This document shows positions 50,558 to 62,100 of a stretch of 64,000 nucleotides of DNA, piece after piece. Within the stretch, counting starts at the first letter, position 1, and each line of letters starts with the position of its first letter. The translations under genes and the position numbers were made by a program. The notes under the pieces are model-generated. The model did no database searches and had not been told where the DNA came from. It saw nothing but the letters and a program-made list of their open reading frames with translations. Source of the stretch: Streptomyces galbus (lineage in GTDB: Bacteria > Actinomycetota > Actinomycetes > Streptomycetales > Streptomycetaceae); NCBI RefSeq assembly GCF_005280195.1, contig NZ_SZPR01000004.1, forward strand, positions 62,001-126,000, in the 5' to 3' direction.

Positions 50558-52012
50558 ATGGGGATAGTCGCCGGGCTGGACAGTTCGCCCGATTTCACTC
50601 GCATCGTCGTCTGCGACACCGACACGGGTGCCGTGCTCAGGCAGGGCTACGCGCCGCACCCGGTCGACGGTCCGGCGGGCGGCGGCCGGCCGAGCGACGT
50701 CGACCCGCAGGCCTGGCTGCTGTCCCTCGGTGAGGCCGCCGGCGGCGGTCTGCTGGAGGGCGTGCAGGCCATCGGCGTGTCCGCGCAGCAGAACGCCGTC
50801 GTGCCGCTGGACGCGCAGGGCAACACCGTGCGCCCCGCGCTGGTCGGCGGGGACAAGCGGGCCCAGGTCGCGGCCGCCGACCTGGTGGACTCCCTCGGGG
50901 GCCGGGAGGCGTGGGCGCAGGCGGTCGGGTCCGTGCCGCAGGCCGCGCAGCCGGTGACCAAGCTGCGCTGGCTCGCCAAGAACGAGCCGGACGCCGCCCT
51001 GCGCACGGCCGTGCTGCTGCAGGCCCACGACTGGCTGGTGTGGCAGCTCCTGGGCCGGCCGGTGCGCCGGACCACCGACCGGGGCGGCGCCTCGGGCACC
51101 GGGTACTGGTCGGCCGCGACCGGCGGCTACCGCCCCGACCTCGTCGAGCTGGCGCTCGGCCACCAGGTGGCGCTGCCCGAGGTGATCGGGCCGTCGGAGG
51201 CGGCCGGTACGACGCCGGAGGGGCTGCTGATCTCCGCCGGCACCGGCGAGACCATGGCGGCCGCGCTGGGCCTCGGGCTGGGCACCGGGGACGCCGTGGT
51301 GTCCCTGGGCGCCTCCGGGTCGGTGATGGCCGTGCACCCCGAGGCCCTGACGGACGGCACCGGGACGATCACCGCGCTGGCCGACGCGACCGGCATGCAC
51401 CTGCCCGTCGTCACCACCCTGAACGCTGTACGGACCCTGCGCGGCGCGGCCGAGCTGCTGGGGCTGCCCGACCTGGAGAGCCTGTCGGACCTGGCGATGA
51501 AGTCGACGCCGGGCTCGCACGGGCTGGTGCTGCTGCCCTACCTGGAGGGCGAGCGCACCCCGAACCTGCCGCACACCGCCGGGACGCTGGCCGGGCTGCG
51601 GCGCGAGTCGATGAAGCCCGAGCACCTGGCGCGGGCCGCGTTCGAGGGCATGCTGTGCGGGCTCGCCGACGCGCTGGACGTGCTGCGCGGGCGGGGCGTG
51701 GAGGTGCGGCGGGTCTTCCTGCTGGGCGCGGCGGCCGAGCTGCCCGCGGTGCAGGCGGCGGCGCCGGCGCTGTTCGGGGCGCAGGTCGTCGTGCCGCAGC
51801 CCGCGGACTACGCGGCGATCGGTGCCGCCCGGCAGGCGGCCTGGGCGCTGGGGGTCACCCAGGGCACGCTCGACCCGCGGACGCCGCCGGCCTGGCAGGG
51901 CGCGGCGGCGCAGGTGCTGGAGCCGGGCGAGGAGCTGGCGGTCGGGCAGGCGGTGCGGCAGCAGTTCGTGTCGGTGCGCGAACAGACACACCCGGGGGCG
52001 TTCCGCTCGTAG
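50558..52012 (+). CDS. FGGY-family carbohydrate kinase (xylulokinase-like)
   Basis: A 484-residue sugar kinase with two actin-like ATPase domains: phosphate-1 region GIVAGLDSSPDFTRIVVCD, substrate region VSAQQNAVVPLDAQG, LLQAHDWLVWQLLGR, TTDRGGASGTGYW, and ATP-site motifs AGTGETMAAALG, VSLGASGSVMAV and FLLGAAAELPAVQ. It phosphorylates a ketose or polyol; xylulose is the best guess from the overall pattern, but the first motif departs from the family's usual DxGTxSxK. No sugar operon is nearby. ATG 50558 is chosen by domain start; a ribosome site is not evident. Confidence 0.82.
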   Translation: MGIVAGLDSSPDFTRIVVCDTDTGAVLRQGYAPHPVDGPAGGGRPSDVDPQAWLLSLGEAAGGGLLEGVQAIGVSAQQNAVVPLDAQGNTVRPALVGGDKRAQVAAADLVDSLGGREAWAQAVGSVPQAAQPVTKLRWLAKNEPDAALRTAVLLQAHDWLVWQLLGRPVRRTTDRGGASGTGYWSAATGGYRPDLVELALGHQVALPEVIGPSEAAGTTPEGLLISAGTGETMAAALGLGLGTGDAVVSLGASGSVMAVHPEALTDGTGTITALADATGMHLPVVTTLNAVRTLRGAAELLGLPDLESLSDLAMKSTPGSHGLVLLPYLEGERTPNLPHTAGTLAGLRRESMKPEHLARAAFEGMLCGLADALDVLRGRGVEVRRVFLLGAAAELPAVQAAAPALFGAQVVVPQPADYAAIGAARQAAWALGVTQGTLDPRTPPAWQGAAAQVLEPGEELAVGQAVRQQFVSVREQTHPGAFRS

Positions 52013-52128
52013 CGGACGCGGCGGGGCTGCGCTGACGGGTTAATCGGTTGAGGTAACACGGGTGGAGTGCCCGACGATAGGTGCCAAGGGCAAGCGACCG
52101 CCCCTTTCGCCGACTCCGAGAGACCAGC

Positions 52129-53862
52129 GTGCTCATACGACTCCTGCGGACCTGTCTCAGGCCCTACAAGAAACCCATCACCCTGCTGGTGCTGCTGCAG
52201 TTCCTGCAGACCTGCGCCACCCTCTACCTGCCCACGCTGAACGCGGACATCATCGACGACGGCGTCGTGAAGGGCGACACCGGCTACATCCTGTCCTACG
52301 GCGCCCTGATGATCGGCATCTCGCTGGTCCAGGTCGTGTGCAACATCGGCGCCGTGTACTACGGCGCCCGGACGGCCTCCGCGCTGGGCCGTGACGTGCG
52401 GGCCGCCGTCTTCGACCGGGTGCAGTCGTTCTCCGCCCGCGAGGTCGGCCACTTCGGCGCGCCGTCCCTCATCACCCGTACGACCAACGACGTCCAGCAG
52501 GTCCAGATGCTGGTGCTGATGTCGTTCACCCTGATGGTGTCGGCGCCCATCATGTGCGTGGGCGGCATCGTGCTCGCCCTCGGTCTGGACGTGCCGCTGT
52601 CCGGGGTGCTGGTCGCCGTCGTCCCGGTGCTGGGCATCTGCGTGACGCTGATCGTACGGCGGCTGCGCCCGCTGTTCCGGGCCATGCAGGTGCGGCTGGA
52701 CACGGTGAACCGGGTGCTGCGCGAGCAGATCACCGGCAACCGCGTCATCCGCGCCTTCGTCCGCGACGAGTACGAGCAGCAGCGCTTCCGCAAGGCCAAC
52801 ACCGACCTGACCGCCATGGCGCTGGGCACCGGCAACCTGCTGGCGCTGATGTTCCCCGTGGTGATGACGGTGGTGAACCTGTCGTCCATCGCGGTGGTGT
52901 GGTTCGGCGCGCACCGCATCGACAGCGGCGGGATGCAGATCGGCGACCTGACGGCGTTCCTCGCCTACCTGATGCAGATCGTCATGTCCGTGATGATGGC
53001 GACCTTCATGTTCATGATGGTGCCGCGCGCCGAGGTGTGCGCCGAGCGCATCCAGGAGGTCCTGGACACCGACTCCAGCGTGGTGCCGCCGCTCGCGCCG
53101 GTCACCGAGCTGCGCCGGCACGGGCACCTGGAGATGCGCGGGGCGGGCTTCCGCTACCCGGGTGCCGAGGAGCCCGTGCTGAAGTCCGTGGACCTTGTCG
53201 CCCGGCCGGGCGAGACGACCGCCGTGATCGGCTCGACAGGCAGCGGCAAGTCGACGCTGCTGGGCCTCGTGCCGCGGCTGTTCGACGCCACCGAGGGAGA
53301 GGTGCTGGTCGACGGCGTGCCGGTGGCCGACCTCGCCCCGCGGCTGCTGGCCCGGACCGTGGGTCTGGTGCCGCAGAAGCCGTACCTGTTCGCGGGGACC
53401 GTCGCGACGAACCTGCGCTACGGCAACCCGGACGCCACCGACGAGGAGCTGTGGCACGCGCTGGAGGTGGCGCAGGCCAAGGACTTCGTGACGAAGCTGG
53501 AGGGCGGCCTGGACGCACCGATCGCGCAGGGCGGCACCAACGTCTCCGGCGGTCAGCGCCAGCGCCTGGCCATCGCCCGGACGCTGGTGCAGCGCCCGGA
53601 GATCTACCTCTTCGACGACTCCTTCTCGGCGCTCGACTACGCCACGGACGCCGCCCTGCGCGCGGCGCTCGCCGAGGAGACCGCGGAGGCGACCGTGGTG
53701 ATCGTCGCGCAGCGCGTGGCGACCATCCGGGACGCGGACCGCATCGTGGTGCTCGACGAGGGCCGCGTGGTCGGCACCGGCACCCACCACGAGCTGATGG
53801 CGGACAACGAGACCTACCGGGAGATCGTGCTCTCCCAGCTCACGGAAGCGGAGGCTGCCTGA
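52129..53862 (+). CDS. ABC exporter half-transporter 1 (degenerate ATPase site)
   Basis: 577 residues: six-helix transmembrane domain (about 15-310), then an NBD with Walker A GSTGSGKST (near 375), signature NVSGGQRQRL and Walker B IYLFDDSFSALD. The catalytic Glu after Walker B is replaced by Asp, the hallmark of one half of heterodimeric exporters such as BmrCD. GTG 52129 has GAGAGA upstream. The stop overlaps the next half-transporter start by one base, so the two halves are made together. Substrates are typically drugs or lipids; none can be named. Confidence 0.9.
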   Translation: MLIRLLRTCLRPYKKPITLLVLLQFLQTCATLYLPTLNADIIDDGVVKGDTGYILSYGALMIGISLVQVVCNIGAVYYGARTASALGRDVRAAVFDRVQSFSAREVGHFGAPSLITRTTNDVQQVQMLVLMSFTLMVSAPIMCVGGIVLALGLDVPLSGVLVAVVPVLGICVTLIVRRLRPLFRAMQVRLDTVNRVLREQITGNRVIRAFVRDEYEQQRFRKANTDLTAMALGTGNLLALMFPVVMTVVNLSSIAVVWFGAHRIDSGGMQIGDLTAFLAYLMQIVMSVMMATFMFMMVPRAEVCAERIQEVLDTDSSVVPPLAPVTELRRHGHLEMRGAGFRYPGAEEPVLKSVDLVARPGETTAVIGSTGSGKSTLLGLVPRLFDATEGEVLVDGVPVADLAPRLLARTVGLVPQKPYLFAGTVATNLRYGNPDATDEELWHALEVAQAKDFVTKLEGGLDAPIAQGGTNVSGGQRQRLAIARTLVQRPEIYLFDDSFSALDYATDAALRAALAEETAEATVVIVAQRVATIRDADRIVVLDEGRVVGTGTHHELMADNETYREIVLSQLTEAEAA

Positions 53863-55790
53863 TGGCGGGGCCGATGGGGCGGATGATGGCCGGGGGCGGC
53901 CCCGACACCCGCTCGCTGGACTTCAAGGTGTCGGGCCGGCGGCTCGTCGCCCGGTTCGGGCCGGAACGGCTCACCATCTACGCGCTGCTGGCGTGCGTGG
54001 TGGTCAGCGTCGGGCTCAACGTGGTCGGACCGAAGATCCTCGGGCGGGCGACCGACCTGGTGTTCTCCGGCATCGTCGGGCGGCAGATGCCGTCCGGCGC
54101 CACCAAGGACCAGGTGCTGGAGTCGATGCGGCAGCGCGGCGACGGCGACGTGGCCGACATGCTGCGCAGCACCGACTTCACGCCGGGCAAGGGCATCGAC
54201 TTCACCGCCGTCGGGCACGTACTGCTGCTCGCGGTGGGCGTGTTCCTGGTCGCCGGCCTGCTGATGGCGGTGGCGACGCGGCTGGTCAACCGGGCCGTGA
54301 ACCGCACGATGTTCCGGATGCGCGAGGACGTCCAGACGAAGCTGTCGCGGCTGCCGCTGTCGTACTTCGACCAGCGCCAGCGCGGTGAGGTGCTGTCGCG
54401 GGCGACCAACGACATCGACAACATCGGGCAGACGCTCCAGCAGTCGATGGGGCAGCTCATCAACTCGCTGCTGACGATCATCGGCGTGCTGGCGATGATG
54501 TTCTGGGTCTCCTGGATCCTGGCGCTGGTCGCGCTGGTGACCGTGCCGCTGTCGTTCGTGGTGGCCACCCGGGTCGGCAAGCGGTCGCAGCCGCACTTCG
54601 TGCAGCAGTGGCGCACCACCGGCAAGCTGAACGCGCACATCGAGGAGATGTACACCGGTCACACCCTGGTGAAGGTGTTCGGCCGGCAGGAGGAGTCGGC
54701 GCAGCAGTTCGCCGAGCAGAACGACGCGCTGTACGAGGCCGGGTTCAAGGCGCAGTTCAACAGCGGGATCATGCAGCCGCTGATGTTCTTCGTGTCGAAC
54801 ATCAACTACGTGCTGGTCGCGGTCGTCGGCGGGCTGCGGGTCGCCTCGGGCGCGCTGTCGATCGGTGACGTGCAGGCGTTCATCCAGTACTCGCGGCAGT
54901 TCTCGATGCCGCTGACGCAGGTCGCGTCGATGGCGAACCTGGTGCAGTCGGGCGTGGCCTCGGCCGAGCGGGTCTTCGAGCTGCTGGACGCCGAGGAGCA
55001 GGAGGCGGACCCGGTCCCGGGCACCCGGCCCGAGACGCTGCGCGGGCGGGTGGCGCTGGAGCACGTGTCGTTCCGCTACGAGGCCGACAAGCCGCTCATC
55101 GAGGACCTGTCGCTGACCGTGGAGCCCGGCCGGACCGTCGCGATCGTCGGCCCGACCGGCGCGGGCAAGACCACCCTGGTCAACCTGCTGATGCGGTTCT
55201 ACGACGTCTCCGGCGGGCGGATCACGCTGGACGGCGTGGACATCGCCGCGATGTCCCGGGACGAGCTGCGCGCCGCGATCGGCATGGTGCTGCAGGACAC
55301 CTGGCTGTTCGGCGGCACGATCGCGGAGAACATCGCCTACGGCGCCTCCCGCGAGGTCACCCGCGGCGAGATCGAGGAGGCGGCCCGGGCGGCCCACGCG
55401 GACCGGTTCGTGCGGACGCTGCCCGACGGGTACGACACCGTGATCGACGACGAGGGCTCCGGGGTGAGCGCCGGTGAGAAGCAGCTCATCACCATCGCGC
55501 GGGCGTTCCTGTCCGACCCGGTGATCCTGGTGCTGGACGAGGCGACGTCCTCGGTCGACACCCGCACCGAGGTGCTGATCCAGAAGGCGATGGCCAAACT
55601 CGCCCACGGGCGCACCTCGTTCGTGATCGCGCACCGGCTGTCGACGATCCGCGACGCGGACACGATCCTGGTGATGGAGAACGGCTCCATCGTGGAACAG
55701 GGCACGCACCACGACCTGCTGGAGGCCGGCGGGGCGTACTCCCGGCTGTACGAGGCGCAGTTCGCTCAGGCCGTGGCCGAGGTGGACTGA
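53862..55790 (+). CDS. ABC exporter half-transporter 2
   Basis: 642 residues: N-terminal Gly/Met-rich extension, six-helix transmembrane domain with an extended external loop (about residues 70-110), and an NBD with Walker A GPTGAGKTT, a divergent signature GVSAGEKQL and a normal Walker B with catalytic Glu LVLDEATSSVD. The intact Glu here and the altered signature complement the degenerate first half, as expected for a heterodimer with one active ATP site. A TGATG junction couples it to the upstream gene. Confidence 0.91.
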   Translation: MAGPMGRMMAGGGPDTRSLDFKVSGRRLVARFGPERLTIYALLACVVVSVGLNVVGPKILGRATDLVFSGIVGRQMPSGATKDQVLESMRQRGDGDVADMLRSTDFTPGKGIDFTAVGHVLLLAVGVFLVAGLLMAVATRLVNRAVNRTMFRMREDVQTKLSRLPLSYFDQRQRGEVLSRATNDIDNIGQTLQQSMGQLINSLLTIIGVLAMMFWVSWILALVALVTVPLSFVVATRVGKRSQPHFVQQWRTTGKLNAHIEEMYTGHTLVKVFGRQEESAQQFAEQNDALYEAGFKAQFNSGIMQPLMFFVSNINYVLVAVVGGLRVASGALSIGDVQAFIQYSRQFSMPLTQVASMANLVQSGVASAERVFELLDAEEQEADPVPGTRPETLRGRVALEHVSFRYEADKPLIEDLSLTVEPGRTVAIVGPTGAGKTTLVNLLMRFYDVSGGRITLDGVDIAAMSRDELRAAIGMVLQDTWLFGGTIAENIAYGASREVTRGEIEEAARAAHADRFVRTLPDGYDTVIDDEGSGVSAGEKQLITIARAFLSDPVILVLDEATSSVDTRTEVLIQKAMAKLAHGRTSFVIAHRLSTIRDADTILVMENGSIVEQGTHHDLLEAGGAYSRLYEAQFAQAVAEVD

Positions 55791-55804
55791 GCGGGCGGCC
55801 CGGC

Positions 55805-55837
55805 CCGGGGTGCCGTCGCGCCGCGGCGGCGCCCCGG
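55805..55837. terminator. Bidirectional terminator between ABC exporter and hrdA
   Basis: CCGGGGTGCCG at 55805-55815 pairs with CGGCGCCCCGG at 55827-55837 (11 bp with one G-T pair, 11-base loop) between the convergent stops of the exporter and hrdA. Confidence 0.65.
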
Positions 55838-55842
55838 CGGGG

Positions 55843-57273
<1,431 letters not shown>

Positions 57274-57359
57274 CTCCGCCACGAGGGGCGTGCGGTGACT
57301 TTTTGAGTCCGGTCCGTGACCCAGCGGTGACCGCGGGGGCCTGCGGGCCGTCCCGGGGG

Positions 57360-59267
57360 TCAGAGCGCGGCGGCCCCGTGCGCGCGCAGCGCCTGGTCGT
57401 ACTGCTGGAGGATCCACAGCTCGTTCTGCACGGCGGCGAGCTGGGCCTGGTCGCCGCCGGTGGACAGGCGGGTCATCTGCGACTGCACGTCCCGGATGCG
57501 GCGTTCCACCGCGCGCCGGCGGACCTGGACCAGCACCGTGCCCGCGTACACCTCGTCCACCGTGCGTTTCATGATCGGCTCGACGGCGAGTTCGGTGACC
57601 ATGGCGCGGACCGTGTCGTCGGGGGCCGCCTCGCGGACCCGCACCAGGTACTCCTGCGGGTCCTGCACGCCGTACTCCGCGCCGCCCGCGTCCAGGACCG
57701 CCTGGCGTACGGCCGCGTAGGGCGGGGCGGTGAACTCGTCGACGCCGTACGCGTCGAACGCCGGGGAGACCAGCTCGGGACGCTGCAGGGCGAGCTTGAG
57801 CAGCTCGCGCTCGGTGGCGAAGACCGGGTTGCGCAGGGTGAGGGCCGGGCCGGAGGGGCCGGAGCGGGGGGCCTGCTCCCACTGCTGCTGCGGGGCGCCC
57901 CGGTCGGCGGGGCGCGGGTCCCGGCCGCCTCGCTCACGGGCCCAGCGGGCGAGCTGGGCCACGCGCTTGACGACGAACTGGGTGTCGAGGATGCCCAGCA
58001 GGCCGGCGAGCTGGACGGCGACCTCGTGCTGCGCGCCGGTGTTCTTGATGCGGGCGACGACCGGCGCGGCCTCGTCGAGGGCGGCGGCCCGGCCGGCCGG
58101 GGTGTCCAGGTCGTAGCGGCCGACGATCTGGCGCAGCGCGAACTCGAACAGCGGGGTGCGGGGTTCGACCAGGTCGGCGACCGCCTCGTCGCCCTTGGCC
58201 AGGCGCAGGTCGCAGGGGTCCATGCCGTCGGGGGCGATCGCGATGTACGTCTCGGCGGCGAACTTCTGGTCGTCCTCGAAGGCGCGCAGGGCCGCCTTCT
58301 GGCCGGCCGCGTCGCCGTCGAAGGTGAAGATGACGCGCGCCGAGCCGTTGTCCATCAGCAGCCGGCGCAGGATCTTGATGTGGTCGCCGCCGAAGGCGGT
58401 GCCGCAGGTGGCGATGGCGGTGGTGACCCCGGCCAGGTGGCAGGCCATGACGTCGGTGTAGCCCTCGACCACGACCGCGCGGGAGGTCTTGGCGATCTCC
58501 TTCTTGGCCAGGTCGATGCCGTAGAGGACCTGGGACTTCCGGTAGAGCGCCGTGTCGGGCGTGTTGAGGTACTTGGGGCCGTTGTCCGCCTCGTAGAGCT
58601 TGCGCGCGCCGAAGCCGACGACGTCGCCGCCGATGTCGCGGATGGGCCACATCAGCCGGCCCCGGAAGCGGTCGATGGGGCCGCGGCGGCCCTCCTGGGA
58701 GAGCCCGGAGAGGATCAGCTCCTTGTCGGTGAAGCCCTTGCCGCGCAGGAACCGGGTGAGGTGGTCCCAGCCCTGCGGGCTGTAGCCGACGCCGAAGTGC
58801 TGGGCGGCGGCCTGGTCGAAGCCGCGCTCGGCGAGGAAGACCCGGCCGGTCTCCGCCTCCGGGGAGAGCGCGAGCTGTTCCGCGTACCACTCGGCGGCGA
58901 TCTTGTGGGCCTCGACCAGGCGGATGCGCTCGCCGCGCTGGTGGGCGGGGTTGTAGCCGCCCTCCTCGTAGCGCAGGGTGATGCCGGCCTGGGCGGCCAG
59001 GCGCTCGACCGCCTCGGAGAAGGTGAGGTGGTCGATCTTCATCACGAACGTGATGGTGTCGCCGCCCTCCTGGCAGCCGAAGCAGTGGAACAGTCCCTTG
59101 CCGGGGCTGACCTGGAAAGAGGGCGACTTCTCGTCGTGGAACGGGCACAGCCCCTTGAGGTTGCCGCCGCCCGCGTTGCGCAGCTGGAGGTACTCGGACA
59201 CCACGGCGTCGATCGGGACCGCGTCCCGTACCGCCTTCACGTCCTCGTCGTTGATCCGTCCTGCCAC
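57360..59267 (-). CDS. dnaG: DNA primase
   Basis: A 635-residue primase. Zinc-binding N-terminus (residues 1-100) with the CHC2 ligands in [13 protein letters not shown] and [18 protein letters not shown] catalytic core with [16 protein letters not shown] and [15 protein letters not shown]-terminal helical DnaB-binding domain from about 470. It makes RNA primers at the replication fork. GTG 59267 starts the protein MAGRIND. It lies 29 bp behind the flavoprotein gene and 86 bp before hrdA on the same strand, the classical primase-sigma arrangement. Confidence 0.95.
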   Translation of the reverse strand: MAGRINDEDVKAVRDAVPIDAVVSEYLQLRNAGGGNLKGLCPFHDEKSPSFQVSPGKGLFHCFGCQEGGDTITFVMKIDHLTFSEAVERLAAQAGITLRYEEGGYNPAHQRGERIRLVEAHKIAAEWYAEQLALSPEAETGRVFLAERGFDQAAAQHFGVGYSPQGWDHLTRFLRGKGFTDKELILSGLSQEGRRGPIDRFRGRLMWPIRDIGGDVVGFGARKLYEADNGPKYLNTPDTALYRKSQVLYGIDLAKKEIAKTSRAVVVEGYTDVMACHLAGVTTAIATCGTAFGGDHIKILRRLLMDNGSARVIFTFDGDAAGQKAALRAFEDDQKFAAETYIAIAPDGMDPCDLRLAKGDEAVADLVEPRTPLFEFALRQIVGRYDLDTPAGRAAALDEAAPVVARIKNTGAQHEVAVQLAGLLGILDTQFVVKRVAQLARWARERGGRDPRPADRGAPQQQWEQAPRSGPSGPALTLRNPVFATERELLKLALQRPELVSPAFDAYGVDEFTAPPYAAVRQAVLDAGGAEYGVQDPQEYLVRVREAAPDDTVRAMVTELAVEPIMKRTVDEVYAGTVLVQVRRRAVERRIRDVQSQMTRLSTGGDQAQLAAVQNELWILQQYDQALRAHGAAAL

Positions 59268-59296
59268 GCGTGAAGTCTACGGGGACGGACCGACAC

Positions 59297-60571
59297 TCAC
59301 GGTGCGAGGTTTTCCAGCGGAACGTGCGGGTCGGCCAGGGCGTCGGTGTCGACCGGCGCCTTCGCGCGGATCAGCCGCTGGACCGGCTCCGTGACGTCCC
59401 ACACGTTGACGTTCATCCCGGCGAGCACGCGGCCCTCCTTCACCCAGAACGCGATGAACTCGCGCTTGCCGGCGTCCCCGCGGACCACCACCTGGTCGTA
59501 CGAGCCCGGCGGCGCCCACCCGCTGTACTCCATGCCCAGGTCGTACTGGTCGGTGAAGAAGTAGGGCACGCGGTCGTAGGAGGCACCCTCGCCCGCTTTG
59601 CCGAGCATGGAGCGGGCGGCGACCGGGCCGCCGTTCAGGGCGTTGGCCCAGTGCTCGACCCGGACCCGGGTGTCGAACAGGCCGAGCGGCACCGAGGCCA
59701 CGTCGCCGGCCGCGTAGACGTCCGGGTCGCAGGTGCGCAGGCCCGCGTCCACCACGATCCCGCCGCCGTGCGCCCGGTCGGCGAGCTCCAGCCCGGCCGC
59801 CTCGGCGAGCGCGACCCGCGGCGCGGCGCCGATCGCGGCCAGCACGTCGTGCGCCGGGTGCTCCTCGCCGTCGTCCGTGCGGGCCGCGAGGACCATGCCG
59901 TCCTGGCCGACGATGTCGGTCAGCCGGGCCCCGAAGTGGAAGCGCACCCCGTGCTCGCGGTGCAGCTCGGCGAACAGCTCGCCCAGCTCGGGGCCGAGGA
60001 CGCCGTGCAGCGGGGTCGGCGAGGGGTCGACGACGGTGACCTCCGCGCCGTACTCGCGGGCCGCCGCCGCGACCTCCAGGCCGATCCAGCCGGCGCCGGC
60101 GATCACGAGGTGGCCGTTGTCGCGGCCGAGCGCGGCCAGCACGCCCTTGAGGCGCTCGGCGTGGGCGAGCCGGCGCAGGTGGTGGACGCCCGCGAGGTCC
60201 GTGCCCGGGATGTCCAGGCGGCGCGGCTCGGCGCCGGTGGTGAGCAGCAGCTTGTCGTAGTGGACGACGGTGCCGTCCTCGCCGAAGCGGACGGTCTTGG
60301 CGGTGCGGTCGATCGCGTCGACGGTCTGGCCGAGGTGCAGCTCGACGTCGTTCTGCGCGTACCAGGCGGGCTCGTGCACGAAGACGCTCTCGCGGGCGTC
60401 CTTGCCGAGCAGGTAGCCCTTGGACAGCGGGGGCCGCTCGTAGGGGTGGTCGCGCTCGTCGCCGATCAGTATCACGCGGCCGGTGAAGCCCTCCGCCCGG
60501 AGCGTCTCGGCCGCCTTGGCGCCGGCCAGGCCACCTCCGACGATGACGAATGTCTGATCCGCGTCGACCAC
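59297..60571 (-). CDS. FAD/NAD(P)H-dependent ferredoxin reductase-like oxidoreductase
   Basis: 424 residues with two Rossmann folds: FAD-binding FVIVGGGLAGAKAAETLR (residues 8-25), NAD-binding LVIAGAGWIGLEVAAAA (about 150-166) and TCDPDVYAAGDVASVP, then a C-terminal reductase domain with EYSGWAPPG. It resembles ferredoxin/rubredoxin reductases that feed electrons to P450s or dioxygenases; no such partner is adjacent. GTG 60571 has AGGAGG in good position. It sits between dgt and dnaG on one strand. Confidence 0.9.
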   Translation of the reverse strand: MVDADQTFVIVGGGLAGAKAAETLRAEGFTGRVILIGDERDHPYERPPLSKGYLLGKDARESVFVHEPAWYAQNDVELHLGQTVDAIDRTAKTVRFGEDGTVVHYDKLLLTTGAEPRRLDIPGTDLAGVHHLRRLAHAERLKGVLAALGRDNGHLVIAGAGWIGLEVAAAAREYGAEVTVVDPSPTPLHGVLGPELGELFAELHREHGVRFHFGARLTDIVGQDGMVLAARTDDGEEHPAHDVLAAIGAAPRVALAEAAGLELADRAHGGGIVVDAGLRTCDPDVYAAGDVASVPLGLFDTRVRVEHWANALNGGPVAARSMLGKAGEGASYDRVPYFFTDQYDLGMEYSGWAPPGSYDQVVVRGDAGKREFIAFWVKEGRVLAGMNVNVWDVTEPVQRLIRAKAPVDTDALADPHVPLENLAP

Positions 60572-60638
60572 TTGAAGCCTCCTCGTAAACGTGCGGCCAC
60601 ATGAGCGTCCCGCACGCCGGGGGGCGGGGGAAGGGGGA

Positions 60639-60666
60639 GTGACCCGATCAGGCCACGCAGGGTCAC
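60639..60666. repeat. Inverted repeat upstream of the ferredoxin reductase gene
   Basis: GTGACCC at 60639-60645 and GGGTCAC at 60660-60666 form a 7-bp inverted repeat with a 14-base spacer between the dgt stop and the reductase start. It may be a regulator site or a weak terminator for dgt. Confidence 0.4.
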
Positions 60667-60714
60667 CTGCGAGCCGCTCCCGCGGTCCCTAGAAGGCGTC
60701 CCGGCCGACGATGC

Positions 60715-61977
60715 TCACAGGTGCGCCGTCAGGCGGGCGTGAAGGGAGCGCGCCGAGGCGTCCGTGAGGGAGGCGATCTGGTCGACGATCACCCGCTTGC
60801 GGGCCCGGTCGTCCGCCGCCTGCGCGAACAGCGCGCGGAACTGCGGGTCGAGTCCGTCGGGGGCGCGCGCGGTGAGCACCTCGGCCAGCTCGGCGATCAC
60901 CACGCGCTGGTCGGCGCGCAGCCGCTCCTGCTCGGCGCGCTGCATGACGTACAGGTCGGCGACCGCCTTGAGGACCGCGCACTCCAGGCGCGTCTCCCGC
61001 GGGACGACGAGCTCGGCCGCGTACCGGCTGAGCGGGCCGATGCCGTACTTCTCGCGCGTGGCGCCCTCGGCGGCCAGGCAGAAGCGGCCGATGAGCTGGC
61101 TGGTGGCGTCCTTCAGGCGGGCCTGGGCGACCGCCGTGCCGTCGTAGCCGTGCGGCCACCACTCCTGGTCCTGGAGCCGGTCCAGGGCGGCGGCCAGCTC
61201 CTCGGGGTCGGTGTCCGCCGGGACGTACCGGCGGGCGGCGACCGCGAAGACCTCCCGGCGCTCGGGCTCGGCGTGCAGGCAGGTGGGGTCGATGTGGCCG
61301 GCGTGCAGGCCGTCCTCGACGTCGTGCACCGAGTACGCCACGTCGTCCGACCAGTCCATGACCTGGGCCTCGAAGCACGTGCGCGTGCCGGGGGCGCCGT
61401 CGCGGACCCAGTCGAACACCGGCCGGTCGTCGTCGTACACGCCGAACTTGGGCGAGCCGGGGTCGGTGGGGTGGTCGCCGCGCGGCCAGGGGTACTTGGT
61501 CGCGGCGTCCAGGGTGGCCCGCGTGAGGTTGAGACCGACGGAGCCCTCCGGGGTGAAGCGCTTGGGCTCGATGCGGGTGAGCAGCCGCAGCGACTGGGCG
61601 TTGCCCTCGAAGCCGCCGCAGTCCCGCGCGAAGTCGTTCAGCGCCTGCTCGCCGTTGTGGCCGAACGGGGGGTGGCCCAGGTCGTGGGCGAGGCAGGCGG
61701 CCTCCACCAGGTCGGGGTCGCAGCCCAGGGCCGCGCCCAGCTCCCGGCCGACCTGGGCGCACTCCAGGGAGTGGGTGAGCCGGGTGCGGGGACTGGCGTC
61801 CCAGGCCGGGCCCCGGGTGCCGGGCGTGACGACCTGTGTCTTGCCGGCGAGTCTCCTCAGGGCGGCGGAGTGCAGGATGCGGGCGCGGTCGCGCTGGAAC
61901 GCGGTACGGCCCGGGCGCTTGTCGGGCTCGGGCGCCCAGCGCTCGGTCGCGGTGTCGTCGTACGGGGTGCCTGCCAT
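60715..61977 (-). CDS. dgt: Deoxyguanosinetriphosphate triphosphohydrolase-like HD protein
   Basis: A 420-residue HD-domain phosphohydrolase of the dGTPase type 1-like family: [18 protein letters not shown] (first His), [20 protein letters not shown] (HD pair with following His/Glu) and [14 protein letters not shown]. It hydrolyses dNTPs to nucleoside and tripolyphosphate and so helps balance the nucleotide pool. ATG 61977 starts a leader rich in charged residues ([18 protein letters not shown]). As the first gene of the dgt-reductase-dnaG-hrdA run it recalls the conserved actinobacterial order dgt-dnaG-rpoD. Confidence 0.92.
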   Translation of the reverse strand: MAGTPYDDTATERWAPEPDKRPGRTAFQRDRARILHSAALRRLAGKTQVVTPGTRGPAWDASPRTRLTHSLECAQVGRELGAALGCDPDLVEAACLAHDLGHPPFGHNGEQALNDFARDCGGFEGNAQSLRLLTRIEPKRFTPEGSVGLNLTRATLDAATKYPWPRGDHPTDPGSPKFGVYDDDRPVFDWVRDGAPGTRTCFEAQVMDWSDDVAYSVHDVEDGLHAGHIDPTCLHAEPERREVFAVAARRYVPADTDPEELAAALDRLQDQEWWPHGYDGTAVAQARLKDATSQLIGRFCLAAEGATREKYGIGPLSRYAAELVVPRETRLECAVLKAVADLYVMQRAEQERLRADQRVVIAELAEVLTARAPDGLDPQFRALFAQAADDRARKRVIVDQIASLTDASARSLHARLTAHL

Positions 61978-62100
61978 GGTTCGACAGTACGGGTCGCCGC
62001 TGACAGGAGGGGGTGGGGGCGCGGGGGGCGGGGGTGTGGGGTGGGGTTCGTGCGCGGGGCGGGGGCGGGGCCGGAGACCCGGGTCGGCGTCCGGAGCCGG

